Shown: positions 32,139-43,169, counted from the stretch's first letter. The stretch: 64,000 nt of DNA from Chondrus crispus (GCF_000350225.1 NW_005179222.1:74095-138094); one strand, 5' to 3'. Notes: generated by a model from the sequence alone, not told the origin. Numbers and translations: made by a program.

Positions 32139-32736
32139 TGCAAATGACATGGTTGCTGAGATTCTACAACTCGAACCTACCCTCAAGTTCTTGAAACCCA
32201 AAATCGTTAAAAAAGTCATCATAAGCAGCTTCTCTGATGCGTCTCACCCTACAGACAAAGATTACGGACAGAGCGGAATACTCTGCGTCATAAGAATTAA
32301 ACAGTTAAAAAAGGACAACCATGACATATTCCACATGGTGGATTGGTCAAGTCACAGACAAAAGAGGGTTAGCTACTCATCCTACGGCGCCGAGATTCTG
32401 GCTTGTGCAAGTGCCGATGATCGCGGGTTCTACCTCAAGGAGGCATTCAACTCCATATTCCCAAAACGTCCTACACGTCACGAGCTCTCCATAGATTCTA
32501 AAGCTCTGGAAGACACCGTCACAACTCTGCACGAAAGTACCGAATACGGCTTGAGGCAAACAGTTCAACGCATAAGAAACAGCTTCGAGTCAGGCGAGCT
32601 CGAAACCTCGAAGAAACCTCAAGCTTTACAAAAAGCTCAACGATATGTGCGGCACTGGCAGGCTAACCCCCGATCTCTTCTTGGGATATGCTGTGGACAG
32701 CGCTACCTGGAAGTAAAAGGGACGTGCACGAATTGA
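32065..32736 (+). CDS. Copia RNase H (fossil part)
   Basis: SSFSDASHPTDKDYGQSGIL, VDWSSHRQKRVSYSSYGAEI and LSIDSKALEDTV carry the Asp/Glu/Asp pattern of the Copia RNase H domain. It lies just before the 3' LTR. Confidence 0.8.
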   Translation: MPQASYVTSVLQQQISDVKIRHLVDANDMVAEILQLEPTLKFLKPKIVKKVIISSFSDASHPTDKDYGQSGILCVIRIKQLKKDNHDIFHMVDWSSHRQKRVSYSSYGAEILACASADDRGFYLKEAFNSIFPKRPTRHELSIDSKALEDTVTTLHESTEYGLRQTVQRIRNSFESGELETSKKPQALQKAQRYVRHWQANPRSLLGICCGQRYLEVKGTCTN

Positions 32737-32860
32737 ACGAGTACCTGAGAACTAAGCCGGAGTTTCGAAATTGTTCAATGCAAATGGGGGATGCGAAGAT
32801 CGAGGTTGGCAGGGTGAGTCGACAGCGACCGAAAACAGCAGATCGCAGTCGACTGGGGTG

Positions 32861-33316
32861 TGTGTGTCAATTTGTGCAACGTGTACAGTTTTGCAGCATA
32901 CAGAGCATGGCAGGATTGAATGGGATAGTAGTAGTTGGATGCATGAGGTACGAATTGATTAATCGAGGCAAGCGGCGCAAAGGACCAAAGGGTGCAAAGC
33001 AATCCCCATGCATGGGGTTTTAATTCACGTCTACGAGCTGTAGCGAAAAGCCGGCAATTGCATTGTCGACCATTGTAAGCGAGAATGGTAATTGAATGCA
33101 GGAGCGACATGCTGTTCTCCTAGATAGTGATGCATATGGAGCGATAGAGACACCGGAAGCACTGGAGGGAAGGAGGCAGAGCGAGAGCGGAGGTGAAGAG
33201 CAAATATAGTGCAGAGAGTAGCATACTCGGGCTTTTCTGCCTTCCGTATTCGCCACCACGGACAGAACTGCTCCTACACTGCGCGCGACACCAGCATGTC
33301 TGAGCTGGTTCCTACA
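32861..33316 (+). repeat. Copia 3' LTR
   Basis: 456 bp, uninterrupted. It begins TGTGTCAATTTGTGCAACG after GACTGGGG and ends CTGGTTCCTACA. It is followed by the target duplication ACCGG. Confidence 0.9.
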
Positions 33317-34633
33317 ACCGGGCAGTGCCAATCCGGGCGGTGATCGCGTCAGCACCAGGTCGAACGGGGATGTCTCCGTTGACCGGTGGACCTGCATGTT
33401 ATACGCGAAGGTCAGGGGCTGGATGTACTCGTCCCAGTCCCTCTGATGCTCCTCGACGTTGTGTCGGAGGCGCTGCACCAGGGTGTGGTTGAACCGTTCG
33501 GTTTGCCCATTTTTCTGGGGGTGATAGGCGGTAGTCAGGTAGTGTCTCACCCCCAGCAAGGCGCACACCGCGTCGAAGGACTTGGCGGCAAATTGTGGTC
33601 CGTTATCGGTTAGCACGTAACGAGGTGCGCCGTATACGTAGACCCAATTGTCCAGGAAGGCGTTTGCCACGACCGACGCAGTGGTTGTCTGTAACGGGAT
33701 GCTGCGCGTCAGATTTTTAAACCGGTCGGTCATGACGAGCACGTGGCGATTCCCGTGCGCAGTCTTCGGCAAAGGACCCAGCAGGTCCATGGCGATGAAA
33801 TCCAGCGGCCCTGCCGCTGGGAATGGCTTGAGGTCGTTCTGATGCCGCACCAGGGTTCCCCTAGTGTCGGCGCACGAGGCACAATTCCGTACGGTACTGA
33901 AGGCGTCGTTCGCCATATGAGGCCAATAATATTCCCGCCGGAGGGTATAATACATCCTCGTACCGCCCGGGTGTCCTGCCAGGCGGGGATGATGGGCGAG
34001 GTACAATATCTTTGCCCTGAGCCGTTTCGGTACAACCCCCTGCAGGGTCCCATCGAGGGGGGATTTGTGGACGACGAACCCGTATCGGTCGACGTCGTAG
34101 CGCGAGTCCGGGTTCCCCACGGTCTCGGCGGCCGCCCTACAGAAGGGGTCCTCGGCCTGCTCCCGAAGGAACTCTTCCACCGTTATGGATGAGACGTCGC
34201 GTTCTTCGGGTATAACCGCGAACGCGTGCTCAGCTCTCCCCAGGTCGACGGGTTTCTCCCAGTGTACGGTACCTTGGCGGGGGTTATGCTCCTCCTCTCG
34301 CCATTGTACCGCGAAACACGGGGCCTCGTCGTCAACCGGTTCGGAGGTTGCGCCGTCAACTCGGAGGCGTGATACACCATCCGCGAGTTGGTGCTTAATA
34401 CCCAGTCGGTACTGTACGTCGTAGTCGTACTAGGCTAGGCGGAGACGCCAGCGCGCTAGCCGGCCGGAGCTATCCGCCAGGTTGAGGACCCATCGGAGGG
34501 CCTCGTGATCCGTACGGAGGTCGAACGTGTTCCCATATAGATATGGTCGAAGCGTGAGGATGCTCCACACGACAGCAAGGCACTCCTTTTCGGTGGTAGT
34601 GTAATTTTTCTCGGCGTCGGTTAGAGCCCGGCT
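33317..34633 (-). CDS. Gypsy RNase H end and integrase (fossil part)
   Basis: Minus strand from 34,633 downward: the RNase H/tether region, then the HHCC finger ([20 protein letters not shown] and CASCADTRG), the integrase core [29 protein letters not shown] and [15 protein letters not shown] (D, D, E). The frame stops at the Copia insertion at 33,316/33,317 and its continuation lies at 25,342 and below. Confidence 0.85.
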
Positions 34634-36850
34634 CTAATACCCGATCGGTAAGCGGTCACCGCTTGGCTGCTCCTGTAATAGGGCACAGCCGACCTGGTAC
34701 GCGCAAGCGTCCGTATCTAGGGTGTATTTCTTTCCGTAACGGGGTAGAGCGAGGATCGGTGGGGACACGAGGCGCTTCTTGAGTTCCACGAACGCCTCGT
34801 ATTCCTCATCGGTAAGAACCTCGAACTCGAAGGGTTGATTCTTCCCCGTCTTCCGGTTTAGTGGAGCGGCTATTTTTGCGAAGCCCTTCACGAACCGACG
34901 GTAGACGTTGCACATTCCTAAGAAGGATTGCAATTCCGTCTGGTTCTGGGGAGGTCGAGCGCGCTCGATGGCGACCACGTTGCGGCGCTCGACCTCCAAC
35001 CTACCTGGTCGGATCACGTGCCCCAGGTAGGTGACCGAGGTGTCGAAGAAAGCGCACTTCGACAGCTTCAGCGACACACCCGCGTCCCGCAGAAGGCGCA
35101 AAACCTCGCGGACGTGCGCGAAGTGTTCCGTTACGGTCTTGGAGTAGATGATCACATCACCCAGGTAGATCAGTGCGGTTTCCCATTTTACCCGCGACAG
35201 TATAATGTTGACGGCCCGCCGGAAGGTAGCGGGGGCATTCTTCAAACCGAACGGCATGCGGAGGAAACGGTACAACCCGCAGTGCGACGCGAACGTCGTC
35301 TTGTCGCGGTCATCCTCGGCGATTTCTACTTGCCAATACCCGCTGTTGCAATCCAGCGTGGTAAAGACAGTAGCGTCGCCGAGGGAATCGATGTACTCGT
35401 CCATCCTCGGCAACGGATAGGAATCCCGAACGGTGACTGCGTTGAGCTTTCTGTAGTCGACACAGAACCGCATGGTACGATCCTTTTTAGGGACCAATAC
35501 CACGGGGCTTGCCCATTCGGCCGTGGCGGGTTCGATTACCCCTGCCCGGAGCATGCGGTCGATCTCCGTTTTCTCTTTTTCCCGTGCGGTTGGTCCGGCG
35601 CCGTAAGGCGCTTGGTAAATCGGGGGAGCACCGGGCTTGAGCTCAATGCGGTGCTTCGTGGCCCCGATTTTTCCCAGCCGGCCGGTCCACATCCCCTTGA
35701 ATTCGGACAGTACCTCGAGGACATCCGAGCGTACCTCCTCGTCCTCGGCACCGATGTGGACGTCCTCTTGCCAGGCGTTAGGGTCCTCCTCATGGGCGGC
35801 GGCGTCTTCGGATTTATCCGTTCCAGCCGCCCCGAGGGGCGCCTTGGGCGGCGTGGCTTGTTCAGCCCCGCCCTTATCCGTACGGTTGTCGGCGACTTCT
35901 TCCGCGCCATCCTTTGCGGTTGAGAGGTTGGAATTAAATATCCCTCCCCGTTCGTTAGCTTCGGCCGCTTCCGCGGCCGAGTGGCCAAGGGTCAGGATGT
36001 GAGTGGGCGACGGAAGAGCCAGTCCGACTACGGTATGCTTCGGGATGTGAACCGAGTGGTGCCCAAAATTGCTGAGCATTACCGAGAACGGGTTTTCGGG
36101 GGCAACATCGATGACCCCCTGTGCCATGAGGGTCAAATTCTTGTGCGCGGTTTTTGGGGAGTTCTGTAAAAAACATAGCCCCCCCACCGGCGTGGCGACC
36201 CTCACCATGGCCTGCGTCATCGGAGGAATTGTCACCCCTCTGACGAGGCGGATCTTCCGTGACGGTGTGTTGGCGGGGAACGCCACCTGCTTCCGTTCGG
36301 GTTTATCCGACGGCGGTAGTTGTTGTGCGGTGCTCCTCGAGGCCATCTTGCGGTCGTGCCTCGATGGGGTTGTTCCGACCAACGCCACGGGTGGCGCGTC
36401 GTGGAACACGACCTTCCGTTGCGGTGGGAGGATCGCCTTGACGTGGCGATCCAGGAAAGTCGTACCGAGGATACAGTCCACAGCGAGGCTCGTGACTACC
36501 AGGAACGGGACGCGCGCCACAAACTCACCGATTCGGACGAGCAGGGGGATTTCCGCTAGTGCCTTCATCGCGCGGTTTGACGCGTCGATAAGCGCTGGGC
36601 TCCGAACCGGTTTTATGGATGGTCGCCACGACTCGGCGACACACCGTAAATGGATGAGGTTCGGGCCGGCTCCTGAGTCAAACACTGGCGTGATGGCGAC
36701 CATCAACGCCTGCTTCTGACCAACCGTCGCGGAGATCTTGTAATTCTGCTTCTTGAAGGAGCAGATGGCCTGGACTTCTGTTCGGTTATCCGGCTGCGCT
36801 TCCACTGGCGCAGCCGGATCGGGGGTGCCTAAGCTTCTGAGGCTGGGCAC
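34634..36850 (-). CDS. Gypsy protease and reverse transcriptase (fossil part)
   Basis: One long minus-strand frame. The protease signature VFDSGAGPNLIHL is near its start. The RT follows: VIEPATAEWASPVVLVPKKD, RFCVDYRKLNAVTVRDSYPL, TTLDCNSGYWQVEIAEDD, FLRMPFGLKNAPATFRRAV and the palm motif region, then LGHVIRPGRLEV and ALPRYGKKYTLDTDAC leading into RNase H. The order PR-RT-RH-IN is that of Ty3/Gypsy. Confidence 0.9.
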   Translation of the reverse strand: MPSLRSLGTPDPAAPVEAQPDNRTEVQAICSFKKQNYKISATVGQKQALMVAITPVFDSGAGPNLIHLRCVAESWRPSIKPVRSPALIDASNRAMKALAEIPLLVRIGEFVARVPFLVVTSLAVDCILGTTFLDRHVKAILPPQRKVVFHDAPPVALVGTTPSRHDRKMASRSTAQQLPPSDKPERKQVAFPANTPSRKIRLVRGVTIPPMTQAMVRVATPVGGLCFLQNSPKTAHKNLTLMAQGVIDVAPENPFSVMLSNFGHHSVHIPKHTVVGLALPSPTHILTLGHSAAEAAEANERGGIFNSNLSTAKDGAEEVADNRTDKGGAEQATPPKAPLGAAGTDKSEDAAAHEEDPNAWQEDVHIGAEDEEVRSDVLEVLSEFKGMWTGRLGKIGATKHRIELKPGAPPIYQAPYGAGPTAREKEKTEIDRMLRAGVIEPATAEWASPVVLVPKKDRTMRFCVDYRKLNAVTVRDSYPLPRMDEYIDSLGDATVFTTLDCNSGYWQVEIAEDDRDKTTFASHCGLYRFLRMPFGLKNAPATFRRAVNIILSRVKWETALIYLGDVIIYSKTVTEHFAHVREVLRLLRDAGVSLKLSKCAFFDTSVTYLGHVIRPGRLEVERRNVVAIERARPPQNQTELQSFLGMCNVYRRFVKGFAKIAAPLNRKTGKNQPFEFEVLTDEEYEAFVELKKRLVSPPILALPRYGKKYTLDTDACAYQVGCALLQEQPSGDRLPIGY

Positions 36851-36870
36851 GGGGAGAGACGTCGTCGCCT

Positions 36871-39800
36871 CTACGCGTCCTCCCGGGCTTCCCCCGTCAG
36901 CAGCAAGTGCTCGCGGGTTTCATCCGCGGCTTGCGCTACGTGGTCTTCGGTATGGTCCGGGTGCGGTTCCTCGACCACGTTGACGCCCGCGGGGTCCGTT
37001 TGACGCTGGTTTCGCCAAGCGAGCGGCCCCTGGCGGTTGAACAGGGATCCCAGGCAGAGGCCTTGCCGGATGCGTAGCTTCTGGTAGTTGGCCTCTCGTG
37101 CCTCCAGAAGCTTGGCCCGCAGGCCCGCATCGGCAACGACGGGGCACCCCTCTTGTTGGTGCGTGGTGTCAAGGCAGAACCGGCACGGTGGCGGTTCGGG
37201 AAATCTCCCGCCGGAGAACCGGACGCGTGGATCCTGCCCTTGCCTCCCGTACGGTCCTGTGCGCACGTCGACAGAGTTGGCAGGTGGAACTGGGGCGCTC
37301 GCCGTCGAAGCTGCCGGCGACGGATAATAACTCGTCGGTGGCGAGCTCATCGAGGTCGGCGTGGCGGTTTGGTCCGTCATGGCCAAGATTGCTTCTTCAG
37401 CAAATCCCCCGGCCGTCGGGATGTTGGATGCCGACTCAACCGACAGCACGGGCCTCGTCCTTGCGGTGCGGTCCAATCTTCTAGCCGCTCCGGACGGCTC
37501 TCGGTGAGCCATGGCTGACATCCCTTGTCGACGGGAAGCCCGATTGGTTTCCCCGATCGCTTGCTCATAACGAGCAACGGATTGGTAGTCCACATCCGGG
37601 TGCGTGGCGAGGTAATTACGAACCTGCGCGCACGTGGCCGGCAGTAACCCCTCTACGAACAAGGACTTCAACCGCCTGTCCGAGAATACCGTACCGCAGA
37701 GGAGTGCCTTGTCCCAGAGGTGGTTACTGTAGACCTCCTCCGTCATGTTTGAACTTTGACGGAAGGAGGTCACGTCCCCAACCGCTTCGGAAATTACCTC
37801 GTCGGTAGCATAGGTGCGCAACAGAAAGTTGACCACCTGGGGGTATGTCCGGAGCAGCTCGCGCCGCTCCACGTCAACCGCCATGGTATTTCCATTGAGA
37901 CGGGACTGGAGTAAGGCGTGAGCCTGTCCGGTCAGGTAGAATTGGAAGCACCACACGGCGGCTCCTTCGGTAATCCTGTTGTGGTCGCACGCCATCTTGA
38001 GGCGTGCGAGGAATCCCAATACCGCAATCGGATCTTGACCGCTGAACGTGTGGGACCTCATCTGCACGTCCAGTTTTTTCCGGTAACGGTTAATGTGCCG
38101 CGCTACTGTATAGTCGTAGCGCGAGCTACGCCGTTCCAGTCGGTAGGTCTTGTAGTTGACGGCCTTGGTAAACAGGTCATTGAGGGGCCTGATCACCGTG
38201 GGCCGTCGCTCGTCGCTCTTCGGGGCAGCCCGGCGGTGTCTGCTCGAGCGACGACGCTCCTCATCCGACTCGGTGTGGTAGTCTTCCGAGTCGGACGGGT
38301 CGTGCCGCTGCAGGTCTCGACATCTATCGCGGCATGCCCTGTGGCCCCACCTGCGAGAGTCTTCCGAACCGGATGGGTCATCATCGGAGGGGTATCCTCC
38401 CCCTCTGCCATCGCGGTATCGCCCGTGGTGTGCCTCGCGGTTATCGCGGCATCGCCAGCGGCGTCCCTCGCGGTCTTCATCCGTCCTGTGACGGGGGTCT
38501 TCTGCGTCGGAATACCGGGTGTATTCCGCTTCGGTCCTGTGCGTGCCGGGTGCACGTCTTCTGCTCAACCGGTACGGGTCCCGATTCCCTGTCTCGGGGA
38601 GCCCCAGGCGGTTGTCTGTCCCGCGGGGGTCGCCCGTACCGGCGAGTATGGGGAGGACATTTTCTGTGGTCCTCCCTGTAGCACCGTTAACGGTTGGGAG
38701 ATAGATGGCTCTGCCCTCCGTGTAGCATAAACACCCCTAAACGGATAGGAGTGTATGCTTAGTCCTGGAAGACCCGTACGTACGAGAAGACGGGGGAAGT
38801 CGGACGAGATAGCGAAACCGGATCACGGGCCCGGGTAGCGTGGTACAGCGGGATCGGGGGGAGGACGCGCACACGCGCGGGCCGATCTACGCCTCGACGC
38901 CCCGGAGCAGCGCTGGGTTACATTCTAGCGCTGACGGGCGGAGGTGGATCTAGGCTCGCTCACGTGCTCGCGCGTCCTCTACCCGCGCTCGGTCTCGCCT
39001 TAAGGTAGCTAACGGAAGCTTCCTTAGGATAAGCTGGGAGTCAGACCTAGGCGGTAGGTCGTGGACAAGTCCGTCCTTGTCCCCTTCGCCGCCGCCGGTC
39101 CGCTCCGTCATTTAATGTACAATTAGTCTATCGTAACTTAGTACAGTACGTACTGTACTATGGGGCACTACTGTAGTCGGCACTGTCAGCCGACGGGGCT
39201 GACTGTATACGTGTTGTACACGTATAGTACACGTGGGGGCGCGTGCCCCCGTACACGTGTGGTACCGGCCGTCTGTAAGGTTTGTGCCTTACAGAGCCGG
39301 ATCCAATTTCTAATCTAATTCTTTTGTAGTTACACTACACTCCGGGTGAGGGTCCATTCTTTCAATCCCGGGTACGGCGCCGATCGGATCAGCGATATTA
39401 AAGCTTGAGTCCGGAACGGTTTCACGGCGCGGCGCCGGCGGCGGTACCGCGCCTCCCGTTTCGGTAAATGTCGTGGCCAGACGGATGGCCACGGCGGAGC
39501 TAATAGCTCCCTTTAGAGCCAATGCGGTCGGACATTTGTCCTCCTCCGCGGCGAGCGCTGCCACCACCTCGTCGCGTACGAGGGGGGCGATCTTCTCGTC
39601 CAGCAGGGCGCGGAGCGCGGTGTCCGCATGCTCCGCCACCAGTCTTGGTGCCGTTCGGTCGAGGCAAACCTGCACGACCTGAGGTAGTTCCTCAGCGAGG
39701 AAATCCTCCATCCAGGTTTGTAGTCGCGGGAGTAACACGCCGTACAGTACTTGTACGCCGTTCCCCCCACCAGCCGGTAGCCCGGCGGTGGTGTCCGAAA

Positions 39801-39945
39801 CGGAAGGGGTCTTCTGGCCCCTGCTAGACGGCAGGCGTGGCAGGGCTTCCGGATTGTCGATCCGGGGGCGCTGTGCGCCCCTGCCACTGCGGGTACTTGC
39901 TCGCCCGGAGGCGGTATCTTCTCCGGCGGAATCCGCACGGTTCAT
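36871..39945 (-). CDS. Gypsy gag region, split by a solo LTR (fossil part)
   Basis: From 39,945 (MNRADSAGEDTASG) downward, a leader region with helical Glu/Ala-rich sequence, then after the solo LTR at 38,723-39,339 an Arg/Asp/Ser-rich stretch and the capsid-like domain (AVLGFLARLKMACDHNRI). It ends with a zinc knuckle CRFCLDTTHQQEGCP (about 37,150). Apart from the LTR insertion it looks open. Confidence 0.8.
38723..39339 (-). mobile_element. solo LTR (second LTR family) in Gypsy gag
   Basis: 617 bp bounded by TGTAGCATAAACACC and ACACTACA (plus-strand reading). It is flanked on both sides by CTCCG (38,718-38,722 and 39,340-39,344), a perfect 5-bp target duplication. It is homologous in reverse orientation to 41,049-41,712. 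No internal region is left, so it is the product of LTR-LTR recombination. Confidence 0.88.
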
Positions 39946-40051
39946 CGTCGATGATCACTGGCGATCGACGCGGTGATTTTCGACCTCTTTCAATCCGATC
40001 GGCAATTGCTCGCGCTGGCGATCAAGTGCGGGCTCAACCTCGGTAGTTATA

Positions 40052-40072
40052 CCCTCCACAAGAGTACCAAAA
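40052..40072 (-). other. candidate Gypsy primer-binding site
   Basis: On the minus strand, four bases after the 5' LTR, the sequence reads TGGTACTCTTGTGGAGGG. The TGG start fits pairing with a tRNA 3' CCA end. I cannot name the tRNA. Confidence 0.5.
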
Positions 40073-40712
40073 TGTGGTATAACTACTTTCGTCCCGACCA
40101 CTCGGAAACGAGGGGGGTTAGAGGTAACGGAGCGCGCGCCGCTGGGTAACCCACGCGCGCACGCAGACCGTACGGATGGACTCGAAAAGAGAGAAGGCTC
40201 ACGTGGCCGGTGACGCGCAGCCGGTCGGTAGTGTTAGATCCGGACGCCCGGTCACGGGTTAGAAGCCTGAGACTAAAAGGGAAACCGGAACGGGATAGCA
40301 ATTAGCCGTAAAGGGAGAGGAGGCGAGTCTGCCTTCCGTTTACTGGAACGGGGCAGGTGCCCCCGGTCTTAACCCCTAAGTGGGACACCAGGACACCTGT
40401 CCCGCTACAGTAGCTGTTACTTACGGTATTCCAGCTACTGTGCTAAATTGGCTAATTTGTGCCATTAACTACTAATTACTAGTTAGCCACCGTACGGATT
40501 ATACACGTGTGCCCGTGGCCACGGTCCCGGCTAACGGTTGTGCCACGTGTTACCCGTAGCCACGCCCGCTGTTACCGGCTGTCCCACGTCGGACCCTTGG
40601 GGTACTACTGTACACGGCGGCGGGCGCGTGTACGCCTGCTCGCTACAGTAGCACCCGCCCTCCCCCGCGTTTATCATCTCGCCGGGGGGTTGTGGTGCGG
40701 AATTGTACTACA
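40073..40712 (-). repeat. chromovirus 5' LTR (LTR B)
   Basis: 640 bp, same length and same ends as the LTR at 20,206-20,845, with about 15-20 differences by eye. Beyond it the piggyBac/YqaJ gene resumes. Confidence 0.92.
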
Positions 40713-41048
40713 AACGTTTATGCGTTCCCAGGCCAGTTGCACCAAGGGTTTCGTTTATGAACGATATTGTCTCTCTTGCATTGTAACCGCGATCAGCGGC
40801 AAAAATAGCATCCGCCATGGGGGCTATGGCTCCCCTAGTTGGAGCCCCTCGCACGAACCTCAGCAGCCTTTTCCAAACGTCAACAATTTTCTGTCGAGGC
40901 CTCGAGTAATGGCATGCCAGAATTAATGGATTGAGCGCAGAGCACAGTGCATTGCTCACGGCACACAGTGCTTTAGAATGGTTGTTGAGTTGCTGTAAAT
41001 TAGTGTACTGTGTGATAGCTCTAGAGCTAAGCCGAAGGTGATCATCGT
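40713..41048 (-). pseudogene. piggyBac/YqaJ gene, middle piece
   Basis: A minus-strand frame between two LTR insertions. It begins with DHLRLSSRAITQYTNLQQLN and ends with IFAADRGYNARETISFINE and GLGTHKR. The first matches the first catalytic block (L-D-D-D-H-L-R-L) and the second the ADRGY block with the second Asp, followed by the GT-x-K-R step, of piggyBac-type transposases. The reading continues in the same frame in the flank of the other chromovirus LTR (SLDFPYVFGDGPVAKRHKG at 20,205 downward). This shows that the gene was whole before the insertion. Confidence 0.75.
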
Positions 41049-41712
41049 TGTAGTATAACCCCCCCTGGGGCTTTAATTTAGATTAGATCAATTCAGAATC
41101 GGATCGGTTACTGTAGGGCTCGATGCTCTACAGTACCACCACGTGTACCCCCAAGTACAGGGGGCGCACGTGTACACGTGTACGCGCGGGGCCGAAGAGC
41201 GCGCACACACGTGTACTGTCAGCCCCGATGGCTGACAGTATTACAGTGTCGACCGACCGCCACAGTACGTCGCTACAGTACATCGGTACTGTACTATTAT
41301 GATAGGTTATTATGTACCTTAAATATGGCGCGGACCGGCGGCGGTGGAGGAGGAGAAGCACGGACTTGTCACCCACCGAGAGTCAAGGTCCGTCTTCCAG
41401 CTTACTTAACACGCGCGATCCGTCTTCGCGCGCCTTAAACGGGACAAAGCGAGTAGGGGACAGACGCGTACGCGAGCGAGCCTAGATCCGCCTCCGCCCG
41501 TCAGCGCTGGTACATTACCCAGCGCTGCTCCGGGGCGTCGAGGCGTGGATCGGCCCGGGCGTACGCTCGTCCCCGACCGTCCCGCTCTACCACGATACCA
41601 GGGCCCGCTTCCCTGTCTTGTTAGCTGTGCGTTCTCCCTGTCTTCTCCCCCGAAGGGTCTACGTCGAGCTAAAGCATACACACCTCTACGTCAGGGGGGT
41701 GTCTATGCTACA
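41049..41712 (+). mobile_element. solo LTR (second LTR family) in piggyBac/YqaJ gene
   Basis: 664 bp from TGTAGTATAACC to TATGCTACA. Flanks atcgt and atcat agree at four of five bases. The same family as 38,723-39,339, in the opposite orientation. It splits the first catalytic block of the transposase gene. Confidence 0.85.
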
Positions 41713-42998
41713 ATCATCCAGCCAGAAAAGCGTGGCACCAGGTATATATAAAAGGCGTCGGTTCACCGCAGCACACTTTTGTTCCATTTCTGTGATAAGC
41801 ACGTTGCCTCGTGGTGGCTTGTTAGTCCATCCCATCGTAGTGTACTGGACCCGTGCCCTTTTCTGTTTTGTGCAGCTCAAAGCTGACCAAACGTTGTTGT
41901 GGCGGTCAGCAGCAACACCCATGTGAAAAAAATGCTGTTTTCGCGAGACGATACCGTGGTGACTGACTCACCGTATGAAGAGCACAGTACGTGCTGCGCA
42001 TTAATAGCCATAAACTCTGAGAGTTCAACCGCTGTTCTGTTACGAGACACCAGCACCCGATTTATTGCTTCCCGGACCTTCTCGAGCACACTATTCGGCA
42101 ACGGAGCTTTGAATAGTTCCAGTCGATTCGGAACGAATGCATCGATATTCCCCAAATGACGATTCTGACCATCATAATCTGCACCTCGCACTTCTTCGCA
42201 AACATTGCTGAGAACTGCATTGGCCTCCTTCAGAAAGAGTGGGGCGAGATTCTCATCGACATTATCCACAACTATTTCAACTTTCGCAAAAGCAGATAAA
42301 TACTCCCAGCCAGGAAGTCCTGCCCGCCTTTGTGCGCTCGACCTAGCGTCTTCGGTGTCACCAGAGACGTGTTGATTGGATGGAATGGAAACGGAATCAT
42401 CATTATCCACAGTACATCCATGAGCCTGTAAAGGTTCTGCATCTTCCCCCATAAATATGCCGGAGAAATAGTCTTTGATAAAATTTTGAGCTGCATTCAC
42501 AGCCTAACTATCTCTTTGAACTGCTGAGGAGGTAGAATTTTGGATAGCAGCCAATTCTTCTTCGGTGATTCTGGCATCAGACGAAATGCTTTCATCATCA
42601 GAACATGACACTTCTTGCATATCGGCAAGTTCTTGTGAGAAAGAACGATCTCCTTCTTCAATTGACGGGCTTCGTGGAGCCTCATTCGCGTTTTGTAGCG
42701 GCTGGAGGGCGGGTGGAGTTTCAGGCACTTCAATATGAACAGAATCTAGAGTACTAAAATGGCCGGTTTGTCCCTGACCACACATAGGGGGTTCCATATG
42801 ACAGCTATTGCCAATGAAATTATTTCCATTTTCAGATTCTGATCGTTCCGCCTGATGAGACATTGCCCCGCAGACAGCATTAGCAACGTGTTCGTCTTCA
42901 GAGGAGGAGTGGTTGAAACCATGGTCACTTCCGAGAACAGGGTCAGCAGGGACTACAGCTTTCGATTGCTGATTAGTGCTGTAGACGTTGTTTGACAT
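41713..42998 (-). pseudogene. piggyBac/YqaJ gene, N-terminal piece
   Basis: Start chosen at the ATG at 42,998 (MSNNVYSTNQQSK). The first part is acidic and Ser-rich (SSSEDEH, EVSCSDDESISSD), as is common in the N-terminus of piggyBac transposases. One in-frame TAG (42,504-42,506) and a frame change near 41,900 interrupt it. The piece ends in GNVLITEMEQKCAAVNRRLL and LFWLDD, the start of the first catalytic block. The next piece lies beyond the solo LTR. Confidence 0.6.
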
Positions 42999-43169
42999 AT
43001 TGTTACTGGGGGAAACGTGATGGGGACGACAGAATAGGATGGAGACAACGGAAGTTTGTAAATGGATGGACCGGGTGATTGTAGAGCGACAAAAGGTAGA
43101 AGGATTCTCGGGGGAGCGGCAGAACTTTGAGAGCTGGAAGGGGTGAGAAAGTGAGGTCACCTAGGTCTG

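Larger units (their letters stand above)
25343..33316 (+). mobile_element. Ty1/Copia element (fossil) inserted in the Gypsy integrase
   Basis: LTRs begin TGTGTCAATTTGTGC and end in ACA: the 5' LTR spans 25,343-28,226, enlarged by a DNA transposon, and the 3' LTR spans 32,861-33,316. A perfect 5-bp target duplication ACCGG flanks it (25,338-25,342 and 33,317-33,321). Internal order is gag, protease region, integrase, RT, RNase H, the Copia order, on the plus strand. Coding is broken in many places, roughly eight or more. LTR differences by eye number about a dozen in 456 bp. It must be younger than the Gypsy it sits in. Confidence 0.9.
20206..40712 (-). mobile_element. Ty3/Gypsy chromovirus (fossil) with nested insertions
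   Basis: Two 640-bp LTRs in the same orientation (20,206-20,845 and 40,073-40,712) bound the element. Flanks accgt (20,201-20,205) and aacgt (40,713-40,717) agree at four of five bases, as expected for a 5-bp target duplication. The polypurine tract beside the lower LTR and the primer-site candidate beside the upper one show that it reads on the minus strand. Parts from 40,072 downward are gag, protease, RT, RNase H, integrase and chromodomain, then a 3.9-kb 3' region. A Copia element and a solo LTR are inserted in it, leaving about 11.9 kb of its own sequence. Coding parts are otherwise mostly open, with about three or four breaks including the insertions. The LTRs differ at roughly 15-20 positions by eye, so it is fairly young. 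Confidence 0.9.

Noticed and set aside
38723-39339. 5' LTR of the chromovirus lying just before gag
   Set aside because: It is flanked on both sides by CTCCG and no matching LTR follows integrase, so it is a solo LTR inserted in gag. The true LTRs are at 20,206 and 40,073.
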